A stretch of DNA of 40,538 bases from an uncultured Pelagibacteraceae bacterium (GTDB taxonomy: Bacteria; Pseudomonadota; Alphaproteobacteria; Pelagibacterales; Pelagibacteraceae): positions 1 through 40,538 of the forward strand of contig CACKZI010000004.1 of assembly GCA_902604605.1 (NCBI GenBank), written 5' to 3'. Within the stretch, counting starts at the first letter, position 1, and every line of letters begins with the position of its first letter. Below are positions 14,511 to 25,965 of this stretch, one piece after another. The translations under genes and the position numbers were made by a program. The notes under the pieces are model-generated. The model had not been told where the DNA came from. It worked only from the letters and a program-made list of their open reading frames with translations, and did not search any database.

Positions 14511-15671
14511 CTATTTGATAGCCTCAACAATCTTTTTTGCAGCATCATCAAGATTTTCAGCTGAGATTAATTTTAAGCCAGAATTGTCTAATATTTTTTT
14601 TCCCTCTTTAAAATTTGTACCAGCTAATCTAACAACAAGCGGAACTCCAATATTAATCTCTTTTGCTGCATCTACCACCCCTTGAGCAAGAACATCGCAG
14701 CGCATTATACCACCAAAAATATTTATCAATATTCCTTTAACATTTTTATCTGATAAAATTATTTTTAACGCTGCTGAAACTTTTTCCTTTGAAGCACCTC
14801 CTCCCACATCTAAAAAATTAGCAGGTTCTTTTCCATAAAGTTTAATTATATCCATTGTTGCCATTGCTAATCCTGCTCCATTCACCATACACCCAATACT
14901 TCCGTCTAATTTGATATATGCTAAATCATGTTTGCTAGCTTCAATTTCTGTTGGATCCTCTTCGTTTAAGTCTCTTAACTCTATAATTTCAGGGTGCCTA
15001 AATAAAGCATTAGAATCAAAATTTACTTTTGCATCTAAGCAGATTATTTTTTTTTCTTTTGTCAAAATCAATGGATTAATTTCAACCATATTTGAATCTG
15101 TACTTATGAACATTTTATAAATTGATTTAATTAACAATATTGCTTGCAATTTTGCACTATCTTTTAAATTAAAAATTTTAATTATCTCCTCACAATCTTC
15201 TTTAGAAATTTCATCGTCAATATCAACTTTGGTTGTAATGATTTTTTCTGGAGTATTATCTGCCACTTCTTCAATATCAACACCACCTTGATTACTAGAT
15301 ATAAAAGCAATTTTTGAACTAGCTCTATCAACTAAGCAAGAAAGATAAAACTCTTTTTCTATGTTAGAAGACTCTTCAACATACAATCTTTTTACCTCTC
15401 TACCTTCAGGTCCAGTTTGATGAGTTATCAATTTTTTTCCCATTAATTCTTTAGCTGCTTCACTTAAATCCTCAATAGAATCTAAAATTTTTACTCCTCC
15501 TGCTTTACCTCTTCCTCCAGCGTGAATTTGAGCTTTTAACACATATTTTTTTGTTTTAAGTGATCTTGCTTTTTCTACTAACTCTTCAGCTGAAAATGCA
15601 AACACTCCCTCTGGAACACTTGCACCATATTTTTTTAAGATTTTTTTAGCTTGATGTTCGTGAATATTCAT
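14511..15671 (-). CDS. sucC: Succinyl-CoA ligase beta subunit
   Basis: 386 aa; [46 protein letters not shown]. Confidence 0.98.
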   Translation of the reverse strand: MNIHEHQAKKILKKYGASVPEGVFAFSAEELVEKARSLKTKKYVLKAQIHAGGRGKAGGVKILDSIEDLSEAAKELMGKKLITHQTGPEGREVKRLYVEESSNIEKEFYLSCLVDRASSKIAFISSNQGGVDIEEVADNTPEKIITTKVDIDDEISKEDCEEIIKIFNLKDSAKLQAILLIKSIYKMFISTDSNMVEINPLILTKEKKIICLDAKVNFDSNALFRHPEIIELRDLNEEDPTEIEASKHDLAYIKLDGSIGCMVNGAGLAMATMDIIKLYGKEPANFLDVGGGASKEKVSAALKIILSDKNVKGILINIFGGIMRCDVLAQGVVDAAKEINIGVPLVVRLAGTNFKEGKKILDNSGLKLISAENLDDAAKKIVEAIK

Positions 15672-15673
15672 TA

Positions 15674-16636
15674 TTACTTAGAAAGATCAGGATCTATTTT
15701 AGATGCCGCTATCCATAAAGCTTTAACTGAATCAATGGAATGCATGAACTCCTTTTTTTCTTTTTCATCTAAATCGATCTGTTCTATTTTTTCAACACCT
15801 TTTTTTCCAATAATCACTGGGACACCAGCATACACATCATTTACTCCATATTCTCCATTCAACTGAACAGCACATGGTAATAATTTTTTTTCGTCATTCA
15901 AGTAGGCTTCTGCCATCTGAACTCCTGATGCCGCAGGTGCATAAAATGCTGATCCTTTTTCAAGAAATTTTACGATCTCAGCACCACCATCTCTAGTTCT
16001 CTGATTTATTTCTTCTAATCTTTCTTGGGAAATTTTTCCTTCTTTTACTAAATCAAGCAAAGGTTTTCCTGAAACTTTTGTAAATCTAGGCATTGGTACC
16101 ATAGTATCTCCATGCCCACCCATCACCATTGCGTCTATTTCTTTTACAGGAATATTGAGTTCTAATGACAAAAATAATTTAAATCTTGAACTATCCAAAA
16201 TCCCTGCCATACCAACTACCTTATTCGCCGTTAATCCTGAAAATTTTTGAAAAGCCATGACCATTACATCTAAAGGATTTGTAATACATATCACAAAAGC
16301 ATTTGGTGCATTATTTTTAATTCCTTCAGCAACTTGTTTAATAATTTTCAAATTTATTCCCAATAGGTCATCTCTACTCATTCCAGGCTTTCTTGGGACA
16401 CCAGCAGTGATAATAATTACATCAGAATTTTTAATATCTTTATAGTCATCAGTGCCTGAAAATTTTACATTAAAACCATCTACTGATGATGATTGAGCGA
16501 TGTCTAAAGCTTTGCCTTTAGCTATTCCACTTGCAACATCAAAAAGAACCACCTCATCTACAAGTTCTTTTGTGCCGATTAAATGGGCAAGAGTTCCTCC
16601 TATTTGGCCAGAACCAATTAAAGATATTTTTCTCAT
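15674..16636 (-). CDS. mdh: Malate dehydrogenase
   Basis: 320 aa; [43 protein letters not shown]. Confidence 0.97.
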   Translation of the reverse strand: MRKISLIGSGQIGGTLAHLIGTKELVDEVVLFDVASGIAKGKALDIAQSSSVDGFNVKFSGTDDYKDIKNSDVIIITAGVPRKPGMSRDDLLGINLKIIKQVAEGIKNNAPNAFVICITNPLDVMVMAFQKFSGLTANKVVGMAGILDSSRFKLFLSLELNIPVKEIDAMVMGGHGDTMVPMPRFTKVSGKPLLDLVKEGKISQERLEEINQRTRDGGAEIVKFLEKGSAFYAPAASGVQMAEAYLNDEKKLLPCAVQLNGEYGVNDVYAGVPVIIGKKGVEKIEQIDLDEKEKKEFMHSIDSVKALWIAASKIDPDLSK

Positions 16637-16648
16637 TAATTTTTCTCC

Positions 16649-18142
16649 TTATTTCATTGTTGGCATTACGAACTCAGCGTTTGATCTAATTCCAGAAGGC
16701 CATCTTGAGGTTATTGTTTTAAGTTTTGTATAGAATTTTATACCTTCCATTCCATGCATTGCACTATCTCCAAATAAAGATCGTTTCCAACCACCAAAAC
16801 TATGGAAAGCCATCGGAACTGGAATAGGAACATTTATACCAACCATGCCAACTTGAATCTTGCTTGCGAAGGTCCTCCCTGCATCGCCATCTCTAGTGTA
16901 AATACTAACTCCATTTCCATATTCGTGATCATTTATAAGTTTTGATGCTTCCTCAAAAGTTTTCACTCTTACTACAGATAAAACTGGTCCAAATATTTCT
17001 TCTTTGTAAATTCTCATTTCTTTTTTTACATGATCAAACAAACAGCCTCCAATATAAAAACCATTTTCATAACCTTGTAATTTTAAATTTCTGCCATCCA
17101 CAATTAGCTTGGCTCCTTCTTTTACTCCTAAATCAATGTATCCTTTTACTTTTTCCAGATGTTCTTCGGTTACTAAAGGTCCCATCTCAGAACTTTTATC
17201 CATTCCTGGACCAACTTTTAAAGCTTCTGCTTTTTTGGATAATCTTGAAACTAGCTCATCGCCTATATCTCCAACAGCTACTGCAACTGACTGGGCCATA
17301 CATCTCTCACCCGCAGAGCCATAAGCAGCACCCATCAGACCATTTACTGCACCATCTAAATCACAATCTGGCATAACAACTAAATGATTTTTTGCACCCC
17401 CTAGTGCTTGAACTCTTTTTTCATTTTTTGCAGAATTTTCATAAATATATTTTGCTATTGGTGTTGAACCTACAAAACTTACTGCCTTGATATCTTTATT
17501 CGTTAAGATTGCATCTACAACTTCTTTATCTCCATTTACAACATTAAAAACTCCATCTGGAAGACCAGCTTCTTTCAATAATTCTGCCAATCTAATTGCA
17601 CATGATGGATCTTTTTCGGAGGGCTTTAATATGAAAGTGTTTCCACATGCAATTGCTATAGGGAACATCCACATTGGTACCATCGCAGGAAAATTAAAAG
17701 GAGTAATACCTGCTACAACCCCTAATGGTTGACGCATTGACCAACTATCAACATTGGTTCCAACATTTTCTGAAAATTCACCTTTAAGTAAATGAGGTAT
17801 ACCACATGCAAATTCAACAACTTCTAAACCTCTCGTCAAAGATCCTTTGGCATCTTCATAAACTTTTCCGTGTTCTGAAACTATTAATTTTGTAAGTTCA
17901 TCTGAATTCTTTTCTATTAATTCTTTAAACTTAAACATAACTCTTGCTCTTACAAGGGATGGCTTTAATGACCATTCCTCAAAAGCCTTTTGTGCAATTG
18001 TTACTGCTTGATCTAAATCTGCTTTAGAAGCTAATCTAACTTCTTTTTCTTGTTCTCCAGTCGCTGGGTTAAAAACTTTACCTTTTTTATCTGATTTACC
18101 AGGAATTATTTTTCCACTTACAAAATGTTCGATTAATTTCAT
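16649..18142 (-). CDS. mmsA: Methylmalonate-semialdehyde dehydrogenase (CoA-acylating ALDH)
   Basis: 497 aa; GVVAGITPFNFPAMVPMWMFPIAIACGNTFILKPSEKDPS and GSAGERCMAQSVAVAVG are characteristic of MmsA. Confidence 0.93.
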   Translation of the reverse strand: MKLIEHFVSGKIIPGKSDKKGKVFNPATGEQEKEVRLASKADLDQAVTIAQKAFEEWSLKPSLVRARVMFKFKELIEKNSDELTKLIVSEHGKVYEDAKGSLTRGLEVVEFACGIPHLLKGEFSENVGTNVDSWSMRQPLGVVAGITPFNFPAMVPMWMFPIAIACGNTFILKPSEKDPSCAIRLAELLKEAGLPDGVFNVVNGDKEVVDAILTNKDIKAVSFVGSTPIAKYIYENSAKNEKRVQALGGAKNHLVVMPDCDLDGAVNGLMGAAYGSAGERCMAQSVAVAVGDIGDELVSRLSKKAEALKVGPGMDKSSEMGPLVTEEHLEKVKGYIDLGVKEGAKLIVDGRNLKLQGYENGFYIGGCLFDHVKKEMRIYKEEIFGPVLSVVRVKTFEEASKLINDHEYGNGVSIYTRDGDAGRTFASKIQVGMVGINVPIPVPMAFHSFGGWKRSLFGDSAMHGMEGIKFYTKLKTITSRWPSGIRSNAEFVMPTMK

Positions 18143-18184
18143 GAATACGATCTTTTAGATTAAAAACACGTGTTAGTCTATTGT

Positions 18185-18967
18185 TTAAAAATTAGCGGTT
18201 GCTAACATTTTTTTAATTTCAGCAATAGCTTTTGCAGGGTTTAAACCTTTTGGACATGCACTTGTACAGTTTAAGATTGTATGACAACGATATAGTTTTA
18301 ATTCATCTGCAACTTTTTTTAGTCTCGCTTGTCTTTCTTCATCTCTACTATCAACAATCCATCTATAAGCCTGAAGTAACACAGCTGGTCCTAAATATTT
18401 ATCACCATTCCACCAATAACTTGGGCATGACGTAGAACAACATGCACACATAATACACTCATAGGCACCATCCAATTTTGCTCTGTCTTCTTTTGATTGA
18501 ATAATCTCTTGAGTTACAGATTCTGAGTTTGATTTTAACCAAGGTTCAATAGATTGGTATTGTTTATACAATCCATCTAAATCTCCTATTAGATCTTTTT
18601 TAACTTTTAAATGAGGTAGTGGGTAAATATCAATATCTCCATCAATTTCTGAATGAGGTGTAGTACAGGCCAAACCATTTTTACCTCCCATATTCATTGC
18701 ACAAGAACCACATACCCCATGAGCACAAGATCTTCTATAAGCAATTGTAGGATCAATTTCATTTTTAATTTTGTTTAAAATATCTAAAACTTTGGTTGGA
18801 CAATTATCCATATCAACTTCGTAAGTATCTATTCTGGGATTCTCACCAGACGAGGGATCCCATCTGTAAATATTTACTTTTCTAAGATTTTTTGAACCAG
18901 TCTTATCTTTAAAATATTTGCCTTTTTTAATTTGAGAATTTTCAGGTAAATTAATTTGTACCATCAA
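18185..18967 (-). CDS. sdhB: Succinate dehydrogenase iron-sulfur subunit
   Basis: 260 aa; 2Fe-2S motif [49 protein letters not shown]. Confidence 0.98.
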   Translation of the reverse strand: MMVQINLPENSQIKKGKYFKDKTGSKNLRKVNIYRWDPSSGENPRIDTYEVDMDNCPTKVLDILNKIKNEIDPTIAYRRSCAHGVCGSCAMNMGGKNGLACTTPHSEIDGDIDIYPLPHLKVKKDLIGDLDGLYKQYQSIEPWLKSNSESVTQEIIQSKEDRAKLDGAYECIMCACCSTSCPSYWWNGDKYLGPAVLLQAYRWIVDSRDEERQARLKKVADELKLYRCHTILNCTSACPKGLNPAKAIAEIKKMLATANF

Positions 18968-20739
18968 TACACTCTTTCTTGAGGTGGGAAATATTGTACG
19001 TCATTAGTAAGTGTAGATTTATGAACTTCTCTATAACTTATCTTTGTATTTTTTCCATCACACCAAGCAAGTGTATGCTGCATAAATTTTTCATCATCTC
19101 TTTTTGGATAATCTTCTCTCGCATGAGCTCCTCTACTTTCTTTTCTATTATAAGCAGAGTCTACTGTTACTACCGCTTGTCTAATCAAATTATCAAACTC
19201 TAAAGTTTCAACTAAATCAGTATTAAATATTAATGATTTATCTTTAACTGATAATGACTCTAAGCCATCATAAGTTTTTCTTATTTCTTCAACTCCTTCT
19301 TTTAGAGTTTTTTCTGTTCTAAAAACTGCACATTTAGACTGCATAGTCTTCTGCATTGCTAATCTCAATTCAGCTGTTCCAGTGTCACCCTCAGCATTTC
19401 TAATTTTATCAAATCTATCAATACATTTTTGCGTTTCAGCTTCACTAATTTCCTCATGTGGTGTTCCAGGTTTAACTAATTCTGCAGCTCTTTTTGCTGC
19501 TGCTCTACCAAAAACAACTAAATCGATTAATGAGTTAGATCCCAATCTATTTGCCCCATGAACTGAAACACATGCAGCTTCTCCTATTGCCATTAAACCA
19601 GGAACAGTTTTTTCTGAACCATTAACAGTTAACACTTCTCCTTTATAATTTGTAGGTATACCTCCCATATTATAATGAACTGTTGGCACTACAGGAATTG
19701 GTTCCTTAGTAACATCTACATTTGCAAATAATCTTGCTGCATCTGTTATACCGGGTAATCTACTTTCAATAATTTCTTTATCTAAATGACTTAAGTTTAA
19801 ATGAACATGGTCTTGATCTTTTCCAACACCTCTTCCCTCATTTATCTCAATTGACATTGATCTACTTACAACATCTCGAGATGCTAAATCTTTTGCCTTT
19901 GGAGCATATCTTTCCATGAATCTTTCACCTTTAGAATTTGTAAGATAGCCCCCTTCTCCCCTTGCTCCTTCTGTAATTAAAGTACCATGACCATAAATAC
20001 CTGTTGGATGAAATTGAACAAACTCCATGTCTTGTAGTGGCAATCCAGCTCTTAAAACCATTGCATTACCATCTCCTGTACAAGTATGCGCAGAAGTTGC
20101 GGAATAGTAAACTTTACCATAGCCACCTGTTGCAATAATTACTGTATGTGCTCTAAACCTATGGATAGTACCATCATTTAAATTCCATGCTATTAAACCT
20201 TTACACTCTCCATCTTTCATCAAAAGATCCAATGCAAAATATTCTATAAAAAATTCAGTTTTGTGCTTTAAAGCTTGTCCGTATAAAGTGTGTAAAATTG
20301 CGTGACCAGTCCTGTCTGCTGCTGCACAAGTTCTTTGAACTATTCCATTTCCATAATTCTTTGTCATACCACCAAATGGTCTTTGATAAATTTTTCCATC
20401 TTCAGTTCTACTAAAAGGAACACCGTATTTTTCTAATTCAATCACCGCTTTAGGTGCCTCTTTACATAGATATTCAATGCTATCTTGATCTCCTAACCAA
20501 TCAGCTCCTTTTACAGTATCGTACATATGCCATCTCCAATCATCTTCACCCATATTTCCAAGAGCAGCTGAGATACCTCCTTGAGCTGCTGAGGTATGGC
20601 TTCTGGTTGGAAATACTTTTGATATACATGCTGTTTTTAATCCAGCTTCACTTAAACCTACTGCAGCTCTTAATCCTGAACCTCCAGCTCCTAAGACAAC
20701 AACATCGTACTCATGATTAATTATTTTATATGAACTCAT
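18964..20739 (-). CDS. sdhA: Succinate dehydrogenase flavoprotein subunit
   Basis: 591 aa; [74 protein letters not shown]. Confidence 0.99.
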   Translation of the reverse strand: MSSYKIINHEYDVVVLGAGGSGLRAAVGLSEAGLKTACISKVFPTRSHTSAAQGGISAALGNMGEDDWRWHMYDTVKGADWLGDQDSIEYLCKEAPKAVIELEKYGVPFSRTEDGKIYQRPFGGMTKNYGNGIVQRTCAAADRTGHAILHTLYGQALKHKTEFFIEYFALDLLMKDGECKGLIAWNLNDGTIHRFRAHTVIIATGGYGKVYYSATSAHTCTGDGNAMVLRAGLPLQDMEFVQFHPTGIYGHGTLITEGARGEGGYLTNSKGERFMERYAPKAKDLASRDVVSRSMSIEINEGRGVGKDQDHVHLNLSHLDKEIIESRLPGITDAARLFANVDVTKEPIPVVPTVHYNMGGIPTNYKGEVLTVNGSEKTVPGLMAIGEAACVSVHGANRLGSNSLIDLVVFGRAAAKRAAELVKPGTPHEEISEAETQKCIDRFDKIRNAEGDTGTAELRLAMQKTMQSKCAVFRTEKTLKEGVEEIRKTYDGLESLSVKDKSLIFNTDLVETLEFDNLIRQAVVTVDSAYNRKESRGAHAREDYPKRDDEKFMQHTLAWCDGKNTKISYREVHKSTLTNDVQYFPPQERVY

Positions 20740-21059
20740 AACCTAGTTATTAATATAATTGTAATTAATGGAATTACCACTGCAGAAGCATATAAAACCG
20801 TGTTTGCGACATTTTTGATTTTATTATTTTTAATATAATCCTCAAAAACCTCACTAATACTCAAAGCTGAAAAAAAATATGCAGTAATTATAAATAAACT
20901 AAATAAAAACTTAGATAATGGGTTTGAAAAAAAATTTACAACAACAAAATAACCTTGATCATAAATTTTTATAAAATTTAAAATAAACCACACCATCAAT
21001 GGAACTAAAAGCGCTCCACTAATTTTGAGAAAAATCCATTTTTTAGTTGCATTTATCAT
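20736..21059 (-). CDS. sdhD: Succinate dehydrogenase membrane anchor subunit
   Basis: 107 aa, hydrophobic, [15 protein letters not shown] motif, overlaps sdhA by 4 nt. Confidence 0.88.
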   Translation of the reverse strand: MINATKKWIFLKISGALLVPLMVWFILNFIKIYDQGYFVVVNFFSNPLSKFLFSLFIITAYFFSALSISEVFEDYIKNNKIKNVANTVLYASAVVIPLITIILITRL

Positions 21060-21060
21060 C

Positions 21061-21444
21061 TTAAAAAAAATTCTTTCCTATTAAATAAAAAATTACTGTT
21101 AAAAAAATTGATCCAAATATAACAACTAAACCAGTAATTTTAGTTGTTTTAAGTTCAAATCCATAACCTAAATCCATGATCAAATGTCTTATCTCACTCA
21201 AAACTTGGAAAGAAAAAGACCAGGTTAATCCTAAAATAATAAATTTACCTATTGATGAGATTAAAAATAAATTGATCATTTCATAATTATTTTCACCAAA
21301 AACTATAAATGAAACCAATGAGCATATAAATGTAATTCCAATAATATTTATTATTCCTGTTATTCTATGTGAAATAGAAACTAATGATGAAATATGCCAT
21401 TTATAAATTTGAATATGTGGAGATAATGGTGATTTATTTTCCAT
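21061..21444 (-). CDS. sdhC: Succinate dehydrogenase cytochrome b556 subunit
   Basis: 127 aa; SPLSPHIQIYKWHISSLVSISHRITG and GIRHL-like motif (EIRHLIMDLGYGFEL). Confidence 0.94.
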   Translation of the reverse strand: MENKSPLSPHIQIYKWHISSLVSISHRITGIINIIGITFICSLVSFIVFGENNYEMINLFLISSIGKFIILGLTWSFSFQVLSEIRHLIMDLGYGFELKTTKITGLVVIFGSIFLTVIFYLIGKNFF

Positions 21445-22441
21445 AAAAATTATTCTTAATTAATGTTTCAGCAATTTCTACAGAATTCAAAGCTGCACCT
21501 CTCAACAGATTATCTGAAACAATCCACAAATTTAACCCATTTTTAATTGTTTTATCTTCTCGAATTCTAGATATAAATGTTTCATCTTTACCTTCTGCTT
21601 CTAACGGAGTTGAATATCCACCATCAATTCTTTCATCGATTACTTTACAACCCTTAAAATTATTAAGTGTTTCCCTGACCTTTTCAAGAGAAAAAGGTTT
21701 TTCAAATTGTAAATTTACTGATTCAGAATGAGAAACAGAAATTGGCAATCTTACACATGTTGCTGTTAAATCAATTTTATCATCTAAAATTTTTTTTGTT
21801 TCATTAGTCATTTTTAATTCTTCTTTTGTGTAACCATCGTTTGAAAATACATCAATATGAGGAATAGCATTGAATGCTATTTGTTTTGTAAAATTTTTTG
21901 ATTTTATTTTTTTACCTTCCAAAACTAACTTAGTTTGTTCTATTAATTCATCCATGGGTGCTTTGCCACCACCTGATACCGATTGGTATGTGGAAACAAC
22001 TATCCTTTTAATTATAAACAAATCATGCAAGGGTTTTAAGGCAATTACCAATTGCGCTGTCGAACAGTTTGGATTGGCAATAATATTTTTTTTAATATTA
22101 TTTAAGTGATCTGAATTAACTTGTGGAACTATTAAAGGCACATCTGGATCCATTCTATAATAACTTGAATTATCAATTACAAAACAATCTTTTGAAGCTT
22201 TTTTGGCAAATTTTTCTGAGATTTTTCCTCCTGCTGCAAAAAAAGCAATTTTTACTTTAGCAAAATCAAAACTTTCTAAATCAAAAACTTCATGATCTTT
22301 ACCTTTAAAACTAATTTTCTTGCCCACACTTTTTGAGGAAGCAATTAAATAAAGATTATCGATAGATAGTTTCTTTTTTTCGAGAACTTCTAAAGTTTTT
22401 CTTCCAACATTTCCTGTTGCTCCAACTATTGCAATATTCAT
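21434..22441 (-). CDS. asd: Aspartate-semialdehyde dehydrogenase
   Basis: 335 aa; VGATGNVGRKTLEVLEKK, NPNCSTAQLVIALKPLHD, YQSVSGGGKAPMDEL; overlaps sdhC by 11 nt. Confidence 0.96.
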   Translation of the reverse strand: MNIAIVGATGNVGRKTLEVLEKKKLSIDNLYLIASSKSVGKKISFKGKDHEVFDLESFDFAKVKIAFFAAGGKISEKFAKKASKDCFVIDNSSYYRMDPDVPLIVPQVNSDHLNNIKKNIIANPNCSTAQLVIALKPLHDLFIIKRIVVSTYQSVSGGGKAPMDELIEQTKLVLEGKKIKSKNFTKQIAFNAIPHIDVFSNDGYTKEELKMTNETKKILDDKIDLTATCVRLPISVSHSESVNLQFEKPFSLEKVRETLNNFKGCKVIDERIDGGYSTPLEAEGKDETFISRIREDKTIKNGLNLWIVSDNLLRGAALNSVEIAETLIKNNFYGK

Positions 22442-22456
22442 GATGTAAGTTTTATA

Positions 22457-23566
22457 CTAGATGAAAGGTAAATCGCAAACTTTAAGAGTAAAAGTTTTTC
22501 CTTCAATTTCAAGCTTGCCAGTCTCTGATGCTTTGCAAAAAGGCTCATTTATCATTGCAATTCCTATAACCTTTTTGAAATGAGGTGAATAACATGCAGA
22601 CCTCAGATCTCCTATTAAGTTTCCGTCACCATTCATAATGTTGACTGAGCCTGTTAAACTAATTTCATTTTTTTCAATTTGAACTCCCATTAGTTTTCTT
22701 TTAATTCCATCAGATTTAATTTTTTTTAACTTTTCTTTACCCAAAAAAACTATGTCTGAGTCTAAATTTACATATTTTTCAAAACCACATTCAAAAGGAT
22801 TGTCTTGATTGTCAAAATCATTTCCATAAGAAAGAAGACCGCTTTCAATTCTTTCAATAAGATTCGGGCAGCCAGGTTTAACATTAAATTCCACACCTAT
22901 TTCAAAAAGATGATCATATAAATCCTGGCCTGATGATGTATTTTCAACATAGACTTCAAAACCACCTTGCTTTGACCAACCTGATCTTGCAATTAAATGT
23001 TTGATACCTTTAAAATCAAAATAGTCAAAACCAAAAAATTTTAACTCAGTAATTTTTTTTCCAAAAACCTTTTCCATAAGACCAAATGATTTAGGACCTT
23101 GAATTGCAATAATATCAACGTTTGGTTCAAAAATTTTAACTTTAAAATTATTTCCAGAAGCAAGACCTTTAGCAAAAAAAATAACATCTGAATCAGCAAT
23201 CGAGATCCACCATCTATCATCAGCTAATTTTAATATTACTGGATCATTAACTAAATTTCCATTATTATCAATTATCGGACAGTAATAACATCTTCCAATT
23301 TTTGATTTTGACAAATCTCGACAAGTCATAAGCTGAACAAGTTTTGCTGAATCTGGTCCATAAATTTCAACTTGTCTCTCTGCTGCAACATCCCAAATTT
23401 GAACATTTTTTTTTAAATGATCACAAGACTCCTCTATTGATCCAAATGCAGCTGGTAATAACATGTGGTTGTAAACGGTATAAGCTGTTACTCCTTGTTT
23501 TTCTATTCTTGAAGTATAAGGTGTGCTTCTTAATCTTCTAGATTTTGCTATAGAATAATTTTTCAT
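22457..23566 (-). CDS. dmdA: Dimethylsulfoniopropionate demethylase (GcvT-family)
   Basis: 369 aa GcvT-fold protein; [34 protein letters not shown]...[13 protein letters not shown] resembles SAR11 DmdA from memory rather than GcvT. Context with dmdB/dmdC-like genes supports this. Confidence 0.87.
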   Translation of the reverse strand: MKNYSIAKSRRLRSTPYTSRIEKQGVTAYTVYNHMLLPAAFGSIEESCDHLKKNVQIWDVAAERQVEIYGPDSAKLVQLMTCRDLSKSKIGRCYYCPIIDNNGNLVNDPVILKLADDRWWISIADSDVIFFAKGLASGNNFKVKIFEPNVDIIAIQGPKSFGLMEKVFGKKITELKFFGFDYFDFKGIKHLIARSGWSKQGGFEVYVENTSSGQDLYDHLFEIGVEFNVKPGCPNLIERIESGLLSYGNDFDNQDNPFECGFEKYVNLDSDIVFLGKEKLKKIKSDGIKRKLMGVQIEKNEISLTGSVNIMNGDGNLIGDLRSACYSPHFKKVIGIAMINEPFCKASETGKLEIEGKTFTLKVCDLPFI

Positions 23567-24339
23567 TTATTTAAAAATTCTAAAATCTTTTCTCGCATTT
23601 CAAAAGCTTTTTCAATCATAATCATATGTCCTGATCCACTAATTATACATGTTGTTGAATCTTTGACTAAATTAGCAAATTTTTTTCCACTTTCTAAATT
23701 GGCCATCTTGTCAAGTTCTCCTAATACAAACAAAGTTGGACAATTTATAGCTTTTGCTGCATCAGAACCGTTTTGGTAATTATTACATGCAATAAGATCA
23801 ACAGCTAAAATTTCACTAATATCTCTTGGTGATTGAATAATTTTTTCCACTGGATTTCCACCAATAAATTTTTTTGACCCTTCGTAACCCCATTTCATCA
23901 TTAATTTAACAGCATCGGTATCTCCATCAGATGCTAAATTAATAAGATCTTTGTGAACAGGCATTCGATAAGAGCCCCCAACAAAAACTATCTTTTTTAA
24001 TCTGTCTTTGTATTTGAATGAATATTCTAAAGCCTCTAGACAACCTTGTGAATGACCAACAAGAATTATATTTTTTAAATTTAATTCTGTAAAAACTTTT
24101 TCTAACCAATCTGCAATTTTTTCAATACTATCTAAACACGGACCTTCAGAATTTCCATGTCCAGGTAAATCAATTGATATAACATTATAATTTTTATTCG
24201 AAAAAAATTGTTCTGTAAGTGACCAGACAATGTGTGATAAGCCACTTCCATGCAAAAATACTATGGTATCTTTAAAATTTTGTATGCCTTGCCCAGCATC
24301 AGACGCATAAACACTTTTATTTTGTATAGTTATTATCAA
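23563..24339 (-). CDS. Alpha/beta hydrolase within the dmd cluster; specificity unknown
   Basis: 258 aa; [12 protein letters not shown] oxyanion region, nucleophile elbow GHSQG, catalytic-His region [11 protein letters not shown]. Overlaps the dmdA start by 4 nt. Confidence 0.9.
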   Translation of the reverse strand: MIITIQNKSVYASDAGQGIQNFKDTIVFLHGSGLSHIVWSLTEQFFSNKNYNVISIDLPGHGNSEGPCLDSIEKIADWLEKVFTELNLKNIILVGHSQGCLEALEYSFKYKDRLKKIVFVGGSYRMPVHKDLINLASDGDTDAVKLMMKWGYEGSKKFIGGNPVEKIIQSPRDISEILAVDLIACNNYQNGSDAAKAINCPTLFVLGELDKMANLESGKKFANLVKDSTTCIISGSGHMIMIEKAFEMREKILEFLNK

Positions 24340-24347
24340 TCAATTAC

Positions 24348-25964
24348 CTAAAATTTTTTTCTAAGCTCAAATTTTTGAATTTTACCTGTAGAAGTTTTTG
24401 GTAATTCACAGAAAACAACCTGTTTAGGAACCTTAAAACCAGCCAAAGTTTCCTTGCAAAAGCTTATTAATTCTTTCTCTGTGGTAGGTTTGTCTTTAAC
24501 CATTTCAATAAATGCACAAGGAACTTCTCCCCACTTTTCATCAGGTTTAGCTACTACAGCAGCAATTGATACTGAGGGATGTTTGCTTAAAGTGTTTTCT
24601 ATTTCGATTGATGAAATATTTTCTCCACCAGAAATAATTATATCTTTTGATCTATCTTGTATTTTAACATATCCATCTGGATGCATTACCGCTAAATCTC
24701 CAGAATGAAACCATCCACCAGCCATAGCCTTATCGGTTGCAGCCTTGTCTTTGAAATAACCTTTCATGACTACATTTCCTCTAAGCATAATCTCACCAAT
24801 AGTTTTTCCATCTTTTGGAACTTCTTTCATAGTTTCGGGATCCATAATTGCTGCTCCCTCAAGATTTGGATATCGAACTCCTTGTCTAGCTTTAATTTCA
24901 TTTTGTTTTTCTTCATCGAATTCATTCCAATCTTCATTCCAAGCACATTGTGTGACATGACCATAGGTTTCCGTTAAGCCATAGACATGCATTACTTCAA
25001 AACCAAGTTCTTTCATTTTTTTGAAAATTATACTTGGAGGTGGAGCGCCCGCAGTAAGTACATGAACTTTATTCTTTAGTTTTTTTCGATCTCCTTCTGG
25101 TGCACTTGTTATCAAATTTAATACAATCGGTGCGCCTCCAAAATGAGTAACATTATATTTATCTATTAGTTCAAAAATCTTTTTTACATCTATGTTTCGT
25201 AAACAAATAGTTCTTCCATTCAACATTGGAATTGTCCAGGGATAACACCAGCCATTACAGTGAAACATTGGAACAATGGTTAAAAAATTTAATCTGTTAG
25301 GCATATTCCAAGCTACTGCGCTTCCAGTTGACATTAGATATGAACCTCTATGATGATAAACGACACCTTTAGGATTTCCAGTTGTACCTGAAGTATAACT
25401 TAAAGATATAGCCTGCCACTCATCTTCAGGCATTTTCCAAATATAATTATCATCACCTGTATTAAGAAAGTTTTCATATTCTAAATCACCAATTTTTTCT
25501 AATTTTGACTGGTCAGCAAATTTATCGTGAATATCAATTATCGTTATTTTTTTGTCTAATTTACTCAAAGCTTTTTTTACTTCCACATGAAGCTGTCTAT
25601 CAACTACCAGTACTTTTGCATCACTATGATTTAGAATGTATAAGATAGTATTTGCATCTAATCTAATATTAATTGTATTTAAAACAGCACCTGTCATTGG
25701 AACTGAATAGTGAGCTTCAAAAATTTCTGGAGTGTTAAAGGCTAAGAACGAAACGGTATCTCCTTTTTTAATACCAATTTTTTCTAATGCACTAGCAAAT
25801 TTGGTAACTCTTTTGTAAACTTCACTCCAAGTATATTTTCTCTCTTCATATATTATTGCCTCATAATTTGGATAAACATCTTTTGCTCTTTCTAAAAAAG
25901 ATAAAGGTGTTAATGGAACATAATTAGCGGCATTTTTATCTAAATCTATATCGTAATGACTCAT
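24348..25964 (-). CDS. dmdB: Acyl-CoA ligase, probable 3-methylmercaptopropionate-CoA ligase
   Basis: 538 aa; AMP-binding motif SYTSGTTGNPKGVVYHHRGSYL, GWFHSGDLAVMHPDGYVKIQDRSKDIIISGGENISS. Substrate assigned from co-location with dmdA and dmdC. Confidence 0.82.
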   Translation of the reverse strand: MSHYDIDLDKNAANYVPLTPLSFLERAKDVYPNYEAIIYEERKYTWSEVYKRVTKFASALEKIGIKKGDTVSFLAFNTPEIFEAHYSVPMTGAVLNTINIRLDANTILYILNHSDAKVLVVDRQLHVEVKKALSKLDKKITIIDIHDKFADQSKLEKIGDLEYENFLNTGDDNYIWKMPEDEWQAISLSYTSGTTGNPKGVVYHHRGSYLMSTGSAVAWNMPNRLNFLTIVPMFHCNGWCYPWTIPMLNGRTICLRNIDVKKIFELIDKYNVTHFGGAPIVLNLITSAPEGDRKKLKNKVHVLTAGAPPPSIIFKKMKELGFEVMHVYGLTETYGHVTQCAWNEDWNEFDEEKQNEIKARQGVRYPNLEGAAIMDPETMKEVPKDGKTIGEIMLRGNVVMKGYFKDKAATDKAMAGGWFHSGDLAVMHPDGYVKIQDRSKDIIISGGENISSIEIENTLSKHPSVSIAAVVAKPDEKWGEVPCAFIEMVKDKPTTEKELISFCKETLAGFKVPKQVVFCELPKTSTGKIQKFELRKKF

Positions 25965-25965
25965 T

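Noticed and set aside
16942-17376. 144-aa plus-strand ORF
   Set aside because: Antisense to mmsA, L/H/Q-rich with no recognisable domain; an expected by-product of a long conserved gene on the other strand.
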